A DNA stretch of 64,000 nt from Didymella arachidicola (GCA_016630955.3 CM049993.1:1364001-1428000), one strand, 5' to 3'; shown: positions 1 to 12,141, counted from the stretch's first letter. Program-made: numbers and translations. Notes: generated by a model not told the origin, from the sequence alone.

Positions 1-3000
1 ACAAAGACCTTCCCACTCATTCGGTGATTGTAGCGTAGCTACAGAGAATGTAGCTAAAGGCCCATACGAGGCTAAGCAGCTCTGGTCTTCTGACACGATC
101 TTGGTCAATAGACTGAGGCCAGACGTGGCGTGAAGTGAACTATAGTATATGCGAGCAGGGGAAGGAGCATTCAGTTTGTTTCTCGTTACAGGCTGTGACG
201 CCCACTTCAGTGACTGTGCCCATGGGCTATCAGATATGCACTCCTTTGCAATGACTACTTTATGACTACTTTACAGTGCGTCAACTTGGGCTTTTCAGGC
301 AAGCTCCTCGAGCTGTAATGATAGCTCCTGAAGGGAGCAAGGTTCAGATCCAAACATCTAGCACCGCAGAGGGCAGTGTGCGCACGCAGTGTGCTGGTGA
401 ATCAGACCGCTCGGTGAAGAATGCTGGCTTTGGAGTGTAACGGTGGGAGAATCGCATTCATGGGGGCGAGTCAGTATGAGGCACTGTGCCTGCTCGCCAG
501 AACACGAGAGAGTTGAAGGATGCTTCGGCCTGTGGGGAAGTCGATGCAACTCTCCTCTTCAGGTCGCTGAAGGGGTGCTGAGGAAGTCGCAAGTGTTGCA
601 TAACATTTGAAATGTCGTTGCAGAGGAACCTCAGCACATTGATGGCACAATGGTCTTGCGATACTCCCCTTGAGCGGTTCAATGAGAACTCGGTGCTTGT
701 CAGGGAGGGCTTCCTCAGAGCGTCATCGTGGAAGCTCTTAGCGTATAGAAGCGACGTGCGCGGATTCTCCTTTGAGCATCTTGGACTTGCAATGTCGCCG
801 TAGTTTCCAAAACCAATTTCATATTACGTTTAACGTCTCGGACGAAACTTCGGTGTCTTACCTCCTATTGTGCTTCGAGTTCGGAAGCTGTATCAGTACG
901 ATCATCCTTCGTGTGGTGTCTGGATGGATATCCATTGTCTTGTAGTGGTGCGTGCTCGACGAGGGGGGACGCTCCAGCGTCAACGAAGCGAACTCGGTCG
1001 TCTTGTCACGCCATAACCGTCATAGTGGTGTACCATGACGATGTGAGGAGCCCTAAACACCTCCATTACGTTACAATGGATTTCCGCATACGAGCTTCAG
1101 TGGTACTTGCTTGCCCGTACACTGAGGCTTGCAAGCACGTGGTGGACATGGAAGACTCAACAAGACCCACTGCAGAACATGTCCACGATGGCACTGGCCA
1201 TTGTTGGCATAAGACTGGAAGTAGTGGAGAATGTTCTACGCTCTGACCGGAAGGGTCAACCCCGCTGCTCGTGTGCTGTGAGGGGTTAAGCCTTCTTGGC
1301 AAGACGAGGCTTGACTGGAGGAAGTATAGATACGCGAGTGGTTCGATAAACATGAGCAGTTGAGCGAGCGGATTCGACGAGCCTACGTGAAGGATCGAAG
1401 GACGTTGATAGCAATGGCCACGTTATGGCTGCGGCGTCGAATGCTGTGCAAGAATTACTTCCTCTGGAGGAGTTAGCACAACACTTGCCGTCCGAAGCCC
1501 ACTTTGCGTCTACCGCCACCACGGGGTAGGTCTGCATCCGAAGATATCGCTATCGCATACATCCGCTTTACACCCGGCCGTCACACCGTGCTTTCGAGTC
1601 TGTCACCCGCGTAGCCACGAGTCGTGCGTGCCCTAGGCTGTTAGCTCTTGCCACACTTCGACCCAAGTCACCTTCTCAATTAGGAACTCCCTAGACAACA
1701 ACAATAAAAATGAGGCTTACCAGCCTGCCACGCGATGTTTCATCACAGATCCCAATGTCTGCGTTCCTTCGTCCCTGCTCTCATGCCTTCTCGAACGCAC
1801 ACCTGGTTTGCATCCCACACCCCCAGGTCCTCTTTCTTCCCTGACGATCGCCTCGCGTGGAAAGTCAAGCACAGATCCCTGAATCCTCACCCGGGCATGG
1901 ATCGAAAGGGGCGCCCTTGCATAACTTCGTATCGGTGGTGTTACAGGTAACGCGATTTTGGGCACATCTGTAAAAATTCCTGTTCCTATTCTTTTATGAG
2001 ATTGTGGAAGCCAGGGTAGGCGATCAGGATATCTATTTCTTTCGATCGCAATACTTCCACACTGCCTGTAAGGACGTTGGCAACAACATCCTGAGAGGCT
2101 GCATGCAAAGAGATGCAATCACGACGGATCACAGAGCCCACTTCGTCTGCGATATTGATGGGCCAGCCCTGGCACATATTGCTTTGTTGATCCACTTGGT
2201 GGACACGTACCAGGTGTTTGAAGCTGTGCAGGCTTTGCAGAATCCATGGGTGGGACTGTTCGTTGGTGGCGGTTGCGCTTGCCGAAATCCGGGAGAGTGT
2301 CGGTGTGGCTGTCTGGAGATCAAATGATTGCGACAAATTGTGGAGCAGAGGCGTGCTGAGTAATGCGGCGCTGCTCGCGGTAGGCATTGCGTCTATCGCA
2401 CAGGAAAGAGGCAGCCCTGCAGCGCGGGCACAGCAACATGATCGACCGCATGACGGGAGTATTACTCCTGGCGACATCATCCCGACAACTGCGCCGCTAT
2501 GCTCTCAGGCTGATGCACTCCGTAGTCTTTAAATCCATGGTCTCAATTTTCGACATCATCGCAGCATTTTCGTGGGTACGGGTGGTAGTACTTGATCCGA
2601 AGACTTGCGATCCTTGGTCGGATGTTCCTGCTCGGACCCGAAGACTCAATGCGACCAATTCCAGATATTAGACACTGGCTACTCCACACGAGTGACGCTC
2701 TTGGGCATCCTTCATGGGCGTTATCAGTCTTCTCGAAGAAACGCGGCGGCTCAGTCGTCTCTGAGCGGCAGGAAAGATGCTGTGGACCGTTACGGTAGAT
2801 GGCAGCGGGCAGGTTGCTGCGTACAAGATACGATCCGAAGCTGTGCCGTAACGGTTGACACATTGTGGCTTGCAAAGGGGCCGGGGCAGCAAGATACGCA
2901 ACAGACAAAGTTAATCTCATGTCGTGAGCCAAGCTTCGAGCCAAACATTGCACCGCAGGACCACCGCGGTCGACTGACCACACTGCGCGAAACGACGCGA

Positions 3001-3634
3001 TGAGCCCGTGAGCTTCATGTGCGGAGAACAAGCCAGCGGCAGTATCGTACGACGTTGGATACGATGTCAAAGGCCAGGCAGGAACCTCGTATACCGCCCG
3101 TCAAAGACGGAGAAATTCGACCACGATCACTGCCAACAAGGAAGCGGAGGCTCTTGGAAGTGGAGGCTCTTGGAACCGCCTGAGGAACGCGGCTCGCGAA
3201 AGCAGCCATTCCTGTGCAGCAGGAGAAATTAGGCTGGCACTGTGCGCCGCCGTAGACTCAAGTTACCGAGTATCTGGTATTTTCGATACTTCGTAGTCTC
3301 GGATGAGCAAGCTGAGATTTGTCAAGGATCCGCAAGAGTCATGTACCCGCGGATCTATGGCTATCACCGTCGTGATCTGTATTCTAGGTACATGGTCAGA
3401 GCCCAACGGGCCGCGGCAAGTGGCTGCCGAATGTACGCTACGTAGCAATCCTTGGGCATTTACCTGATCAATCGTAGCACGTCGTTGCGCAATGGTCCAA
3501 AATTAAGGGTTTGTCTTCTGGAGATTGGTTCGCGTAACAAGACATGGATCTTCCTCGGTGGATGCATTTGTTGTCAAGGGATTCTGTGAATGCCGGTAAA
3601 TTGTGGGATGCCGTGAGGCTTGGCGTGTGTTCCG
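1..3634. other. no gene supported (left arm)
   Basis: I see no convincing gene in these 3.6 kb. Open frames are short, overlap on both strands and show no domain, signal peptide or believable exon chain. The longest (minus strand, about 1986-2480 and 2543-3070) have the look of chance frames. Base composition is not obviously AT-rich, so this is not a classic heavily RIP-mutated block. It ends at the TA target site of the first transposon. Confidence 0.5.
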
Positions 3635-3636
3635 TA

Positions 3637-3685
3637 ACGTGCACGGCCACGTAGTGCACACCGGCGCGTAATGCACACCCCACCA
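3637..3685. repeat. left terminal inverted repeat of the decayed transposon
   Basis: This 49-bp repeat matches the reverse complement of 5734-5782 with two mismatches (positions 1 and 34). The internal mismatch is A on this side against G on the other, which is compatible with a C-to-T type change. It is flanked on the outside by TA. Confidence 0.9.
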
Positions 3686-3788
3686 CCTTTTGCACCCCCA
3701 AATAAGTGAGGTTATTGCGCAACACCACAACGCTGCTATCACGAAACAATTTGGTGAATAAATCTATAGACTAATGCGAAACTTTAAG

Positions 3789-5690
3789 CTACCACAGTTT
3801 TCTTGGGGGACGCGTGTTGCGGCCAGTAGATGCCCTAGTAGGTGGTGGTGGTGAGGGCGACCTGTGAGGCATCCACCGACTTCGCACAGCACCACCACCA
3901 CGAACCTTGGTTGTTTTTGATCGCGATTGCTGTGAGACCTTGCTCTTTACCTGTTTAGGCAATTGAGTACTTTTTCCTACAGTTTTATCGCGCTGCTGAG
4001 CTGCTTTAGCTGCTTTGCGAGCGTCGGTTTCAGCGCGCTTTGCAGTCTGTGCCTGAGCAGTCAACACCTTCCTCTTCTCTTGCTCTACACGCTTCTCTTC
4101 TTGCTCCTTTGGTTTAAGAAGCTTCCTCTGGTGTTCAAGCTGCTTCTTAGTAGCTTTTGCTGCCTCTGCTGCGCGCTCAAGGTCCTCTTTTGCCTGGAGT
4201 TCTTGTTTTGCGCGCTCAATGCGACTAGGACTCCAGAGAACTGCACCATCACCCTCATTACCGTCGATAGGTTGTAGAGGCAGTACCTTCCGCTTCTTCC
4301 TCTTCTTCTTGTTTGTACTTAGAGCCTCTTCTAGCCCTGTAACTCTATGTTAAACAACCTCTAATTGCACGTGAAGTTAGTGAAGCGCTTGATTAAGTGC
4401 CTCATCAGCACTAGACTTATCCTCTTCTCTTGCACGCTTAAGTAGCCTTTGAGTCTTGCGCCAACTAGGTGGTTCTAGTGCAGGCTTAAGCCTAATAGGC
4501 TCTGGGGTTGTGCTAGATGACATTAGTGTTGTATTTTTAAACTTCTTAAGCACAACGTCGGCATCTGGTGGGTGGATTCTAGTGCACTCAAAGGCCTGTT
4601 CAACAAGGTCTTTAGTGAAGGTCTTCTTCCACGCTGCCCAGAAGAGTGGGAAGAAGTCGCTCTGAGCTACAGGCGCCCACCCCTCAGTGGTGTGGCCGCG
4701 ATAAAGGAGCTCTTTAGAGTAGTGATGTGCCAGTGACCTATAGCACGCCACATTAAGCGGCTGAAGCGCGTGAGTAGCATGCAGAGGGAATAGAAGTAGC
4801 AGAATCTTGTTAGCATGAGCGTACTCAATGAAAGCCTTTGTAACGTGGCTGCCGTGACCATCAAGGATCAAGAGTCTGTACTTCCCTCGCGCTCTGACTC
4901 TGGTATAGCGATCAAACACCTGCTCAAGCCAGGCAAGACCAAGAGCATCGTTCGTCCAGCCATTTAGTGAGGTGCCAAAGTGTACACAGTCTTTCTTTGC
5001 TTCGTGTTCCTTCAACCAGCTGTGTTGCACAGTAAGGGAAGATGAAGGATAAATGACTGCAGGCGGCAACGCAAAACCATCAGCTCCTATTTCTCCAACC
5101 ACTGTTACCCACTGCCTGTTGCCATCATGAGATGCTAGTTTGAATCTCTGGAGTCCAAAGAGCTGCTTGTCAAAGATTCTAACGCTCTTTCCTATTACTC
5201 CAATCATGAAGCCCTTCTCATCCATATTGTATGTATTTCCCCCCTCTATCGCATGCTGTTTTATTGTACTGTGCAGGAGATTGAAATAGAGGCGAAAGGA
5301 ATCATAAGAAGCAGCGTCGTGACGCTGCTTCTCCATAGGCGCTGACCAAGCGGTGAGGAGCTCGTTGGGGTAACGATGAAGGAAGCAAGAAATCCATCGA
5401 TCGCTCGGCGGCCACCTGCAGAGAGGCGTGATCATTCTTACAAGCAGCTTCCTTATAGGCATAAGGTGTCTCTCTGTGAGCGATTTGACGTACTGTACAA
5501 TCTCTACCTCATCGCGCGGGTGGAGAACCAGCTGGTCTTTTGCCTTGTCTTCACGCGACGCGCATACGCCGCGGTGGCGGCGCGTCAAAGTTGAGCGGCA
5601 GCAACTATGTTTTCTCGCAAGAGCTTGGTACGAAAAATGATCATCTGGTCCCAAAGTATCTAGCTCTGCAAGGGCTTCTTCCAACGGCAT
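3789..5690 (-). pseudogene. Fot1/pogo transposase, two nonsense codons and an altered catalytic Asp
   Basis: The frame starts at ATG 5690 and would make a DDE transposase that cuts and pastes its own element. Visible parts in order are an N-terminal helix-turn-helix region with a CENP-B-like second half, the first catalytic Asp in NMDEKGF, the second in ILDGHGSH, and LQPLNV where the third catalytic Asp should be (codon AAT, 4752-4754). The frame stops at TAA 4377-4379 and again at TAA 4350-4352. It then stays open in the same frame to 3789, encoding a Lys/Glu-rich tail that aligns with the tail of the intact 619-residue transposase nearby. Both stops lie where Gln codons would be expected (CAA to TAA). 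The Asp-to-Asn change reads as TpG to TpA, the other strand of CpA to TpA. All three therefore fit RIP. Confidence 0.85.
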
Positions 5691-5733
5691 CGTGGTGTTG
5701 AGTTATTAGGGGGTGCAAAGTAGGTGCCAATGT

Positions 5734-5782
5734 TGGTGGGGTGTGCATCACGCGCCGGTGTGCACTACGTGGCCGTGCACGC
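5734..5782. repeat. right terminal inverted repeat of the decayed transposon
   Basis: Reverse-complement partner of 3637-3685. TA lies immediately outside at 5783-5784. Confidence 0.9.
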
Positions 5783-5784
5783 TA

Positions 5785-6460
5785 TGTGATTATATGTCCG
5801 AGCGCCATGAACATGACTGGTCGGGGAGACGAAATGAAGCTTCCGCCCATCTCTGTTTGAGGACGCGCGGGAGACCATGCTTGCATGCAATCGAGCTCTG
5901 TGCTTGCCCGCAATGTTGTCGCGATCTTTCCTCACCTACTAGAGCCTGGTCATACTGGGTTATGGGTAGTTAATCAGATAAACTGCAACGACGGAAGATC
6001 AAAGACAGCGATTGCACAGTGGAGCAACGTCGATTTGTTGTCGAGCATTGGGCAGACGATGTTGTAGTTGTAATGCACCGATGCACCAATGGCCAGGATC
6101 CTGGTGATCGATCTGAACAGCTCCGCAGGGACCTGAACGCATAAGCCACGAACCATCCACCTCGCTTGTCCGGAAGTAAGCAGTCAAATGCCTCATCTGC
6201 TTGGTATCGTTGAGTAGAAAGACTTGCTAGGGCCCGTCTGCCAAAGACTGCTGCTAATTTTCCGGTAAAGCACACCATAAGGAAAATCAGGTCTCGGAGC
6301 AGCCGCGCAGTTGACAGCACAGTGAGTGGGTCGGAGCGCTTGGATAAAGTTGTCACTTTTAGCGCGTTCTGCAGGCAACGCTAACAAGTTCCACGCGCGT
6401 TGGACCCTTGTCTCTTAGCCGCGACGGTCTGGCGGCTGCACAGCGTCTGGCTCGGTTCAC
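5785..6460. other. spacer between two transposons, no gene supported
   Basis: Short minus-strand frames occur at 5970-6387. One of them (5974-6156) has a faint ankyrin-like stretch (ASVHYN followed by STLLHCAIA), but no second repeat, start or splice chain could be built. I make no gene call. Confidence 0.4.
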
Positions 6461-6462
6461 TA

Positions 6463-6506
6463 CCGAGTCCGTGCGCGTGACGCCCACCATCGCGTAACGC
6501 CCCGCT
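6463..6506. repeat. left TIR of copy A
   Basis: 44 bp, perfect reverse complement of 8519-8562. The same sequence forms the ends of copy B. Confidence 0.95.
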
Positions 6507-6550
6507 AAGCAAATCGCACCCCATCTTCAACACCCCATAGCTCAGTCAAT

Positions 6551-8410
6551 ATGGACTCAATTCAAGAAGCGGCTACAGAATTCGATTTGCGCAATCATAA
6601 AGAACAACTTTCATACACAAAGTTTGCTAAAGCAAAGGGAGTTGATCGGTCTACGTTAGCGCGGAGGCACAAAGGGGTTTCAACTTCTAGGGAGGTCAAA
6701 GCAGTTAACCAACGGAAACTCAACAACACTGAAGAACAAGAGCTTATTAAGCTTATTAATAAGCTTACTGAGGACGGATTCCCTCCTAACAGGCTTCAAA
6801 TCCGAAATTACGCGTCTAAAGTAGCTGGTAGCAGCGTCTCTGATAGCTGGGTTACTCGCTTCCTCCACCGTCACACAGCTGAACTGGTCACCAAATGGGC
6901 AACAGGGAAGGATCGCAATCGCCACCAAGCTGACTCAGGGGCTTCTTTTGAGGCCTACTTCACACTTCTACACAGCAAGATAGCTGAGTACAGCATTGAG
7001 CCTCAGCACATGTACAATATGGATGAGAAGGGCTTCATGATCGGGGTACTTGAACGTGCAAAACGAGTGTTCTCCCGGCCACTGTGGGACAGCAAGCAAG
7101 TCAGAGGTACTCTCCAAGACGGCTCACGGGAGTGGATCACGCTTATTGCTTGCATAAGTGCCTCAGGGGAAGCCCTGCCAGCAAGCCTCATATACCCAGC
7201 AGCCAATCAAGCTATATACTCAGGCTGGGTGGAGGATATCAAGCCAGGGGAACACTCAGTCTTTGTCAGCTCATCTAGTACAGGCTGGAGCAACAACGAG
7301 ATAGCTCTTGCCTGGCTTGAACAGGTGTTCGATCGCGCTACTAAGGCCACAGCACGGAGAAAGTATCGTCTTTTGATACTTGACGGCCACGGGAGCCACG
7401 TTACCCCTGACTTTATTGAGTACGCCAACCAACGCAAGATACTCGTGATGATCCTTCCCCCTCACTCAACACACAGGCTCCAGCCACTGGACGTTTGCCT
7501 GTTCTCACCTCTGGCACGAGCATACTCAAATGAGCTTACGCAGTTCCTCCAAAGCAGTCAGGGGACCTCTCCAGTCACTAAATCAAACTTCTTACACCTG
7601 TTCTGGGCGGCGTGGCAGAGCTCATTTCAGGAGTCAACAATCGTCAACTCCTTTGCAGCCACAGGGATATGGCCCCCTGACGCCTCTGCTGTACTCAAAC
7701 AAGTCAACAACACTTATACAGACAAAGAAGAACAATCAGGAGCTCTTAGACCAACAGACTGGAGGCGTATAAGGCAGGTACTTAAGGATCATGTGAAGGA
7801 ACCTGACAGTGAGGCAGTGCGGGAGCTGACAGGGGCAATTCACTCTCTTACTGCCCAGGTTGAGCTGCTTACTGAGCAGAACAAAGGCCTGCAGGAGTCT
7901 CTTGCACACAGGAAGAAGCACAATAAGAAGAGTAAGCCCCTGAGTCTCCAACAGCGGAAGGAGTACCAAAGTCAACCTGTATTTTGGTCTCCTCGGAAGG
8001 TCAGAGAGGCACACTATCGTCGGAAGATCAATGAGCAAGAACAGGAGGAGCAGCATCTTCAAAAGCTACGTCAGAAGCAAGAGCAAGTAGCAATTAAGCT
8101 TCAGAGAGCAAGAGAGGCTCAGGAGAAGCGTACAGAGCGTGAGAGAGCTAAGGAGGTGAGGGTGCAGGAGAAGGCTAAGAAGGCAGCTGAAGCGCAGCGT
8201 CAAAGGGACGCTCGTCAAGCTACTACTGCTATCCAATTATCCCAAAAGGGTAAGCGTAAAGCCTTAAAAGCTACCTCAGGTAGCAATAAGCGTCAGAAAC
8301 AAGCTGGTGATGCTGGTGGTGCGAAAGAAGCCCCTGAGGCACCCTCAGCTCCTCCACCAGTCACTACTCGCCGCGGACGCAACGTTAGGCTTCCAAGTAA
8401 ATACAAGTAG
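6551..8410 (+). CDS. Fot1/pogo DDE transposase, copy A (619 aa)
   Basis: Cut-and-paste transposase of the pogo/Fot1 group, expected to bind the 44-bp ends and insert at TA. The N-terminal ~110 residues hold a psq-type helix-turn-helix (KFAKAKGVDRSTLARR) followed by a CENP-B/Tc5-like helix-turn-helix. The catalytic triad is complete: D158 in NMDEKGF, D278 in ILDGHGSH and D314 in LQPLDV, so the last two are 35 residues apart as in pogo elements. The last ~200 residues are a Lys/Glu/Gln-rich coiled coil ending in a basic tail. The frame is intronless and intact, with ATG 45 nt inside the left TIR. An 18-bp perfect palindrome built on AAGCTT lies in the coding sequence at 6749-6766. The protein is identical to that of copy B. 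Confidence 0.95.
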   Translation: MDSIQEAATEFDLRNHKEQLSYTKFAKAKGVDRSTLARRHKGVSTSREVKAVNQRKLNNTEEQELIKLINKLTEDGFPPNRLQIRNYASKVAGSSVSDSWVTRFLHRHTAELVTKWATGKDRNRHQADSGASFEAYFTLLHSKIAEYSIEPQHMYNMDEKGFMIGVLERAKRVFSRPLWDSKQVRGTLQDGSREWITLIACISASGEALPASLIYPAANQAIYSGWVEDIKPGEHSVFVSSSSTGWSNNEIALAWLEQVFDRATKATARRKYRLLILDGHGSHVTPDFIEYANQRKILVMILPPHSTHRLQPLDVCLFSPLARAYSNELTQFLQSSQGTSPVTKSNFLHLFWAAWQSSFQESTIVNSFAATGIWPPDASAVLKQVNNTYTDKEEQSGALRPTDWRRIRQVLKDHVKEPDSEAVRELTGAIHSLTAQVELLTEQNKGLQESLAHRKKHNKKSKPLSLQQRKEYQSQPVFWSPRKVREAHYRRKINEQEQEEQHLQKLRQKQEQVAIKLQRAREAQEKRTERERAKEVRVQEKAKKAAEAQRQRDARQATTAIQLSQKGKRKALKATSGSNKRQKQAGDAGGAKEAPEAPSAPPPVTTRRGRNVRLPSKYK

Positions 8411-8518
8411 CACAAGTAGTTCACATAGGTCTATTTACTACTCTACTACAATATTATACAATATTTGCTGTTGTTGGTGGCTCAGTAACCTTATTTTTCA
8501 ACAAGTCGATAGGATCTC

Positions 8519-8562
8519 AGCGGGGCGTTACGCGATGGTGGGCGTCACGCGCACGGACTCGG
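8519..8562. repeat. right TIR of copy A
   Basis: 44 bp, perfect reverse complement of 6463-6506, followed by the target TA at 8563-8564. Confidence 0.95.
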
Positions 8563-8564
8563 TA

Positions 8565-10994
8565 ACCGGTCAGACCAGGCAGTCAAACGCGCGGACGCGC
8601 TTGTGGCGGCCTCTCGCGAGACGAGATATGACACAGCATGGAACATCTCCATGATGTTTGCAGGGAGCTCGCGTGGCAGATAGTGCGGTTCTGATGCCAG
8701 CTTTGGTGTCGTGAACAATAGGAAGCACGATTGCGCCCCATGAGCCATCGCTCGGTCGAAGAGCATCCGAGGTGGATTGCGGGGATCCCACGTTGGATGG
8801 TGCGACGGTGAGACGATTACTATACTGAAGACTCTCCAACTAGATGCCATATGGATAGAATGGTGTCGCTCGAAAATCCCCAAGTTGATGATCAAGTCAC
8901 CATGTCCTCTGATGTCATTGAGACTGCGCAAAACGATCTTGAGTGACATGCATCTTCGTGAGTTTTCAATGTTGATGATGGGCAAATCAGCCAAGATGTG
9001 CTCCCTTTGAGCCATCTTGAGTGCCAAGCTCTGTTCGTGCGGAGTCACTGTTGGTACGAGCAGGCCTGCATGTATGATCACCATCATGAGCGTGCTGGAC
9101 TGCCTGAAGCCATGGAACACAGAGCAGCTAATACAGGCCTAGGTCAACGTCGATCCGTCGCAAAGCGAGATAAGTTGAATCATAATTGCTGTATCGATCG
9201 AGGATATCTGAGTCACAATGAGCTGTTGGTGCGTGTTTGAAAAGCAGGGCTGGTGGCTAGTCCTAAATAGCCCCAAAATTGTCAAATCGGCAGTCCACTT
9301 CGGCTCAGCCTGAGTTGAGCACGAGCCACGCTGAGCGCTGCTTGCTCATCGGGGAGTGCTAGCGGGAGAAAACCACTGAGAGGTCACGGCTCGGCGATAG
9401 TGGAGTGAAATAGCCAAATGTTCTCGCGGCCCCTCGTTCACTGCTGTCCAATCGTGTGGCCAACAGTACTACGAGTGTAGTTTGACACAATTATCTGCAG
9501 CACTGTTACCGCTTGGACTACATGCAAATATACGACCGGCCATGTCCCATTGTAACAACAACCCATGCCGACAGGTGGTGGGGTGTGAGTGCAGAAGGTC
9601 TCAGTTGGGCCTGGTTGATGAAACGCCGGCCCGAGTGATGGAGAACGAGTGTCTCGGACGGAGCAGCGACTTACGAAGCCGGCGAGGCAGCGAGTATCAA
9701 CAATACTAAGGTGTGTGAAAGTCGCTAGTTCGTGCCTTGATCCGCAGCCCGCTTGAACTTGCAGTCATGTGAGTCAAGACGCAACGGATTCCGCGCGGCC
9801 TTTCGCTTCTGCCGTCAATTTCAACCGGGAAAGTAGAAGAAGATCTGTAAGAGCGCGGTGGTCAAAGATCCCTGCGGTGACACGAATGAGCAGATGTTGG
9901 GGTGGCAATAGCGTGCAGGCGGGATGTAATTAAACCACGATACTGGGTCGGGCAGAAGACGAAAGGTGCCATCGGTCATGCAATACTAAGACATAGACAT
10001 AGCGAAAGATATGAGGTGTGTCAACAAATTATTTGGATTGCTAGGAAGCCAGGGGTCGATGTCAAGAGCGATGAAGGTGTGGTGTGTGACGCGATGCCCG
10101 TACCACGCTAAGATTGGGACAAGCACCGATAAGAGACGGGGCCAGATGTGCAGTCCTTAAGCGCCCTTCTGGATGCTGCATTTCGCAAGGAACAGAAAAA
10201 GAGCTGATGTAAAACGAGTTAGTGGACTGCGTACTGCCAGTTTCGGTCCTTGATGCAAGACATTGACCAGTGAGCAAGGGTCGCAGCAGCCGCCGTTCGC
10301 CCCTGTTGCTACGCATATGCGCGCGAGCGAACTATGGAAGAAAGGGCAGGTGATATAGCCAGCAGTAAGACCTTTTTGCGCTTAATAACTCCAAAGTGGC
10401 ACCGCTTGCCCGCGCCGCGGAGAGAGCGTGTTACTGCCCAGTCACGGTGCGACCCTGATGTGAAGGCTGCAGGCCTCGTGCAGATTTAAGCGCCTGCCGC
10501 TGGCGAATTCGCGCAGTGACACTCTGACCGGTCCTATTTCGTCTGGCGTGCGTCCCTTGGCACATGCATGGCAGCTACCCTCATGTGGATCTCGTTGACC
10601 GCAGTTGTGCGGAAAACGGTGTGGTCTGTGCAGCTTTTTTGTGCAGGGTTGGCTCCATGTTCGCTCTGAACCGAAGTACGATGACCCCACTAATGTCAAA
10701 TCATGGTGTGAGGCCGTCAGACGAAGTGCTGACGAGCAAGAGTGTTGGAGATGGCTAGGCAAAGTATACGCGTGAATTTCAACGATTTGTAATAATGTAC
10801 AAGAGACATGATTCCGCGCGTCTGAGTCTAACACCCTGTGCCAAAATGCCCGAGAGGAAACATGTGATACCAAAATACCACCCAGCGACTATGTCTTGAT
10901 TGCAACAAAGCCAGACCGATGCTGAAATGCAGAGCAGCATATGATGCTTGATTTACCACCCACGCTTAAAAAAGATGATTGCGATCCCTCCATC
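8565..10994. other. no gene supported (2.4 kb between transposon A and the C2H2 gene)
   Basis: A 191-codon minus-strand frame at 8545-9120 runs into the transposon end and gives no recognisable domain. Joining it across the insertion to 6460 gives a frame that soon stops. Frames at 10062-10873 are short and two-sided. I see no RNA gene, repeat or exon chain here. Confidence 0.4.
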
Positions 10995-12141
10995 CTACAA
11001 CCTCGTAGTGACTGTGTAATGCTCATTCTGTCGGTAACCCAAATTGTTCTGTAAGTAATCCGAATTGGCCAACTCCTTGCTTCGAGGACAACCATCTGTC
11101 ATGTGCCTGTTTGAAATTAGCCATTGTGACAAAGTTGCGGAACGAGACGACTTACCTGCCACAAGTATCCTTCCGTGCAAATAAGGCCGGGCATCTATCG
11201 CACTGGTAGTCCTTCCTCTTGGCGTGGACGCTGATGTGATGCCTCTTAAGATCGGTAGCACGGACGAAAGCTTTCCGGCAGTCTTCGTAAGGGCAAACAT
11301 TCGGCTTCGCACGATCGGCCTTATGTGTCTCCATATGCTGCTTGTAATTATAGTGTCGGGCAAAGCCCTTTGGGTCTCTGCACTGGTGGCAGACAAAAGC
11401 GGCAGTGGAGGGACTGGTGTGTCTGCGACTACGCCCGTGCTGTCTGTGGGGAGGGGATTGAGGGTATCCTGGGCTAGATGCGTTGCTCCTTCTACTGGAT
11501 GCACGAAGGTAAGCCTGATTCTCGTATTCCGGCGCTGGGGTAAGCTCCATCTTTGGCAGTTGTGGTGCACTATACTGATTGCCATAAGGAAGTGTGGCGC
11601 TGTTGAGCCTTTCAGGAGCGACGGTCAGTGGGTGATGCCGCGATGAAGACAGTGGTGCATCAGTGTGCACATAGCGAGTGTCATGACCCCAGCCATGGCT
11701 TCCAAGATTGACTGTGGCCATTTCGCGACTCATTTCATGAAAGGTATCGTTGGACCCAGGGTGAGATTGAACAGGTACCATTGCCACGGACGAGACTGAG
11801 GATCGAGGTGAGAGTTGTGAGGTCTCCCAAGGCTGAGGAGAGCGAATGATTGGATGCTCGAACGCACCAGATGTATATGGATCCGCGATTGCCTGTGTCA
11901 TTGTGGGCGATGCGCCGCCTGAGGCGTGACCAGACCAGGGCTCTGAGGGGGACGGCGATGGGGGTAACGTCGTTGGGATTTGGTGATGATAGCTGTAAAG
12001 TCCGAGGCTCTGTGAATATCTTGACATAGGGTCGTGTCGGCTTGGTGATAAGTAAGGCGTCTCGAGCAAGCAGTCCTCTCTTGACGCATGCGTCTGATAG
12101 GGTGAGTTGAAAGGAGGTGTAGGCTGTTCCGTGTACTGCAT
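10995..12141 (-). CDS. C2H2 zinc-finger transcription factor (about 365 aa, 2 exons)
   Basis: CDS is complement(join(10995..11106,11156..12141)). A Ser/Pro/Tyr-rich, probably disordered N-terminal region of about 250 residues is followed by three C-terminal zinc fingers: CHQCRDPKGF with its His pair, a TFIIIA-like CPYEDCRKAF finger with two His, and a last finger CDRCPALFARKDT. Splicing out the 49-nt intron at 11107-11155 (GTAAGT...CAG) turns the truncated third finger into one ending RHMTDGC, a C2HC form seen at the end of such fungal regulators. I chose ATG 12141 (MQYTEQPTPPF). The open frame extends to 12318 but has no upstream ATG. It probably acts in the nucleus as a DNA-binding regulator; its targets cannot be read from the sequence. 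About 0.8 kb of non-coding DNA upstream can hold its promoter. Confidence 0.85.

Larger units (their letters stand above)
3637..5782 (-). mobile_element. decayed Fot1/pogo-like DNA transposon (2146 bp)
   Basis: This is a Tc1/mariner-superfamily element of the fungal Fot1/pogo type. About 49-bp terminal inverted repeats lie at 3637-3685 and 5734-5782. They begin with (A/G)CGTGCACGGCCACGTAGT and differ at two positions. TA dinucleotides at 3635-3636 and 5783-5784 form the expected target duplication. The only gene is a transposase on the minus strand, broken by two nonsense codons. The ends differ from those of the two intact elements in this window, so this is a separate, older family rather than a dead copy of them. 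Confidence 0.9.
6463..8562 (+). mobile_element. intact Fot1/pogo-like transposon, copy A (2100 bp)
   Basis: Complete element with perfect 44-bp terminal inverted repeats at 6463-6506 and 8519-8562, beginning CCGAGTCCGTGCGCGTGACG, and TA at 6461-6462 and 8563-8564. One uninterrupted transposase gene occupies most of it. The second copy at 29022-31121 has the same length, ends and encoded protein, in opposite orientation. Identical ends and an open frame point to recent and possibly continuing mobility. Confidence 0.96.

Noticed and set aside
1986..3070. 164- and 175-codon minus-strand frames in the left arm
   Set aside because: No domains, comparable frames on the opposite strand, and no splice partners. 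Treated as chance.
5974..6156. possible ankyrin repeat remnant
   Set aside because: Only one weak repeat-like stretch, no start, no neighbouring repeats and stops close on both sides.
8565..9120. 191-codon minus-strand frame cut by transposon A
   Set aside because: No recognisable domain. Joining across the insertion with one TA removed leads to a stop within about 30 codons, so a disrupted gene is not supported.
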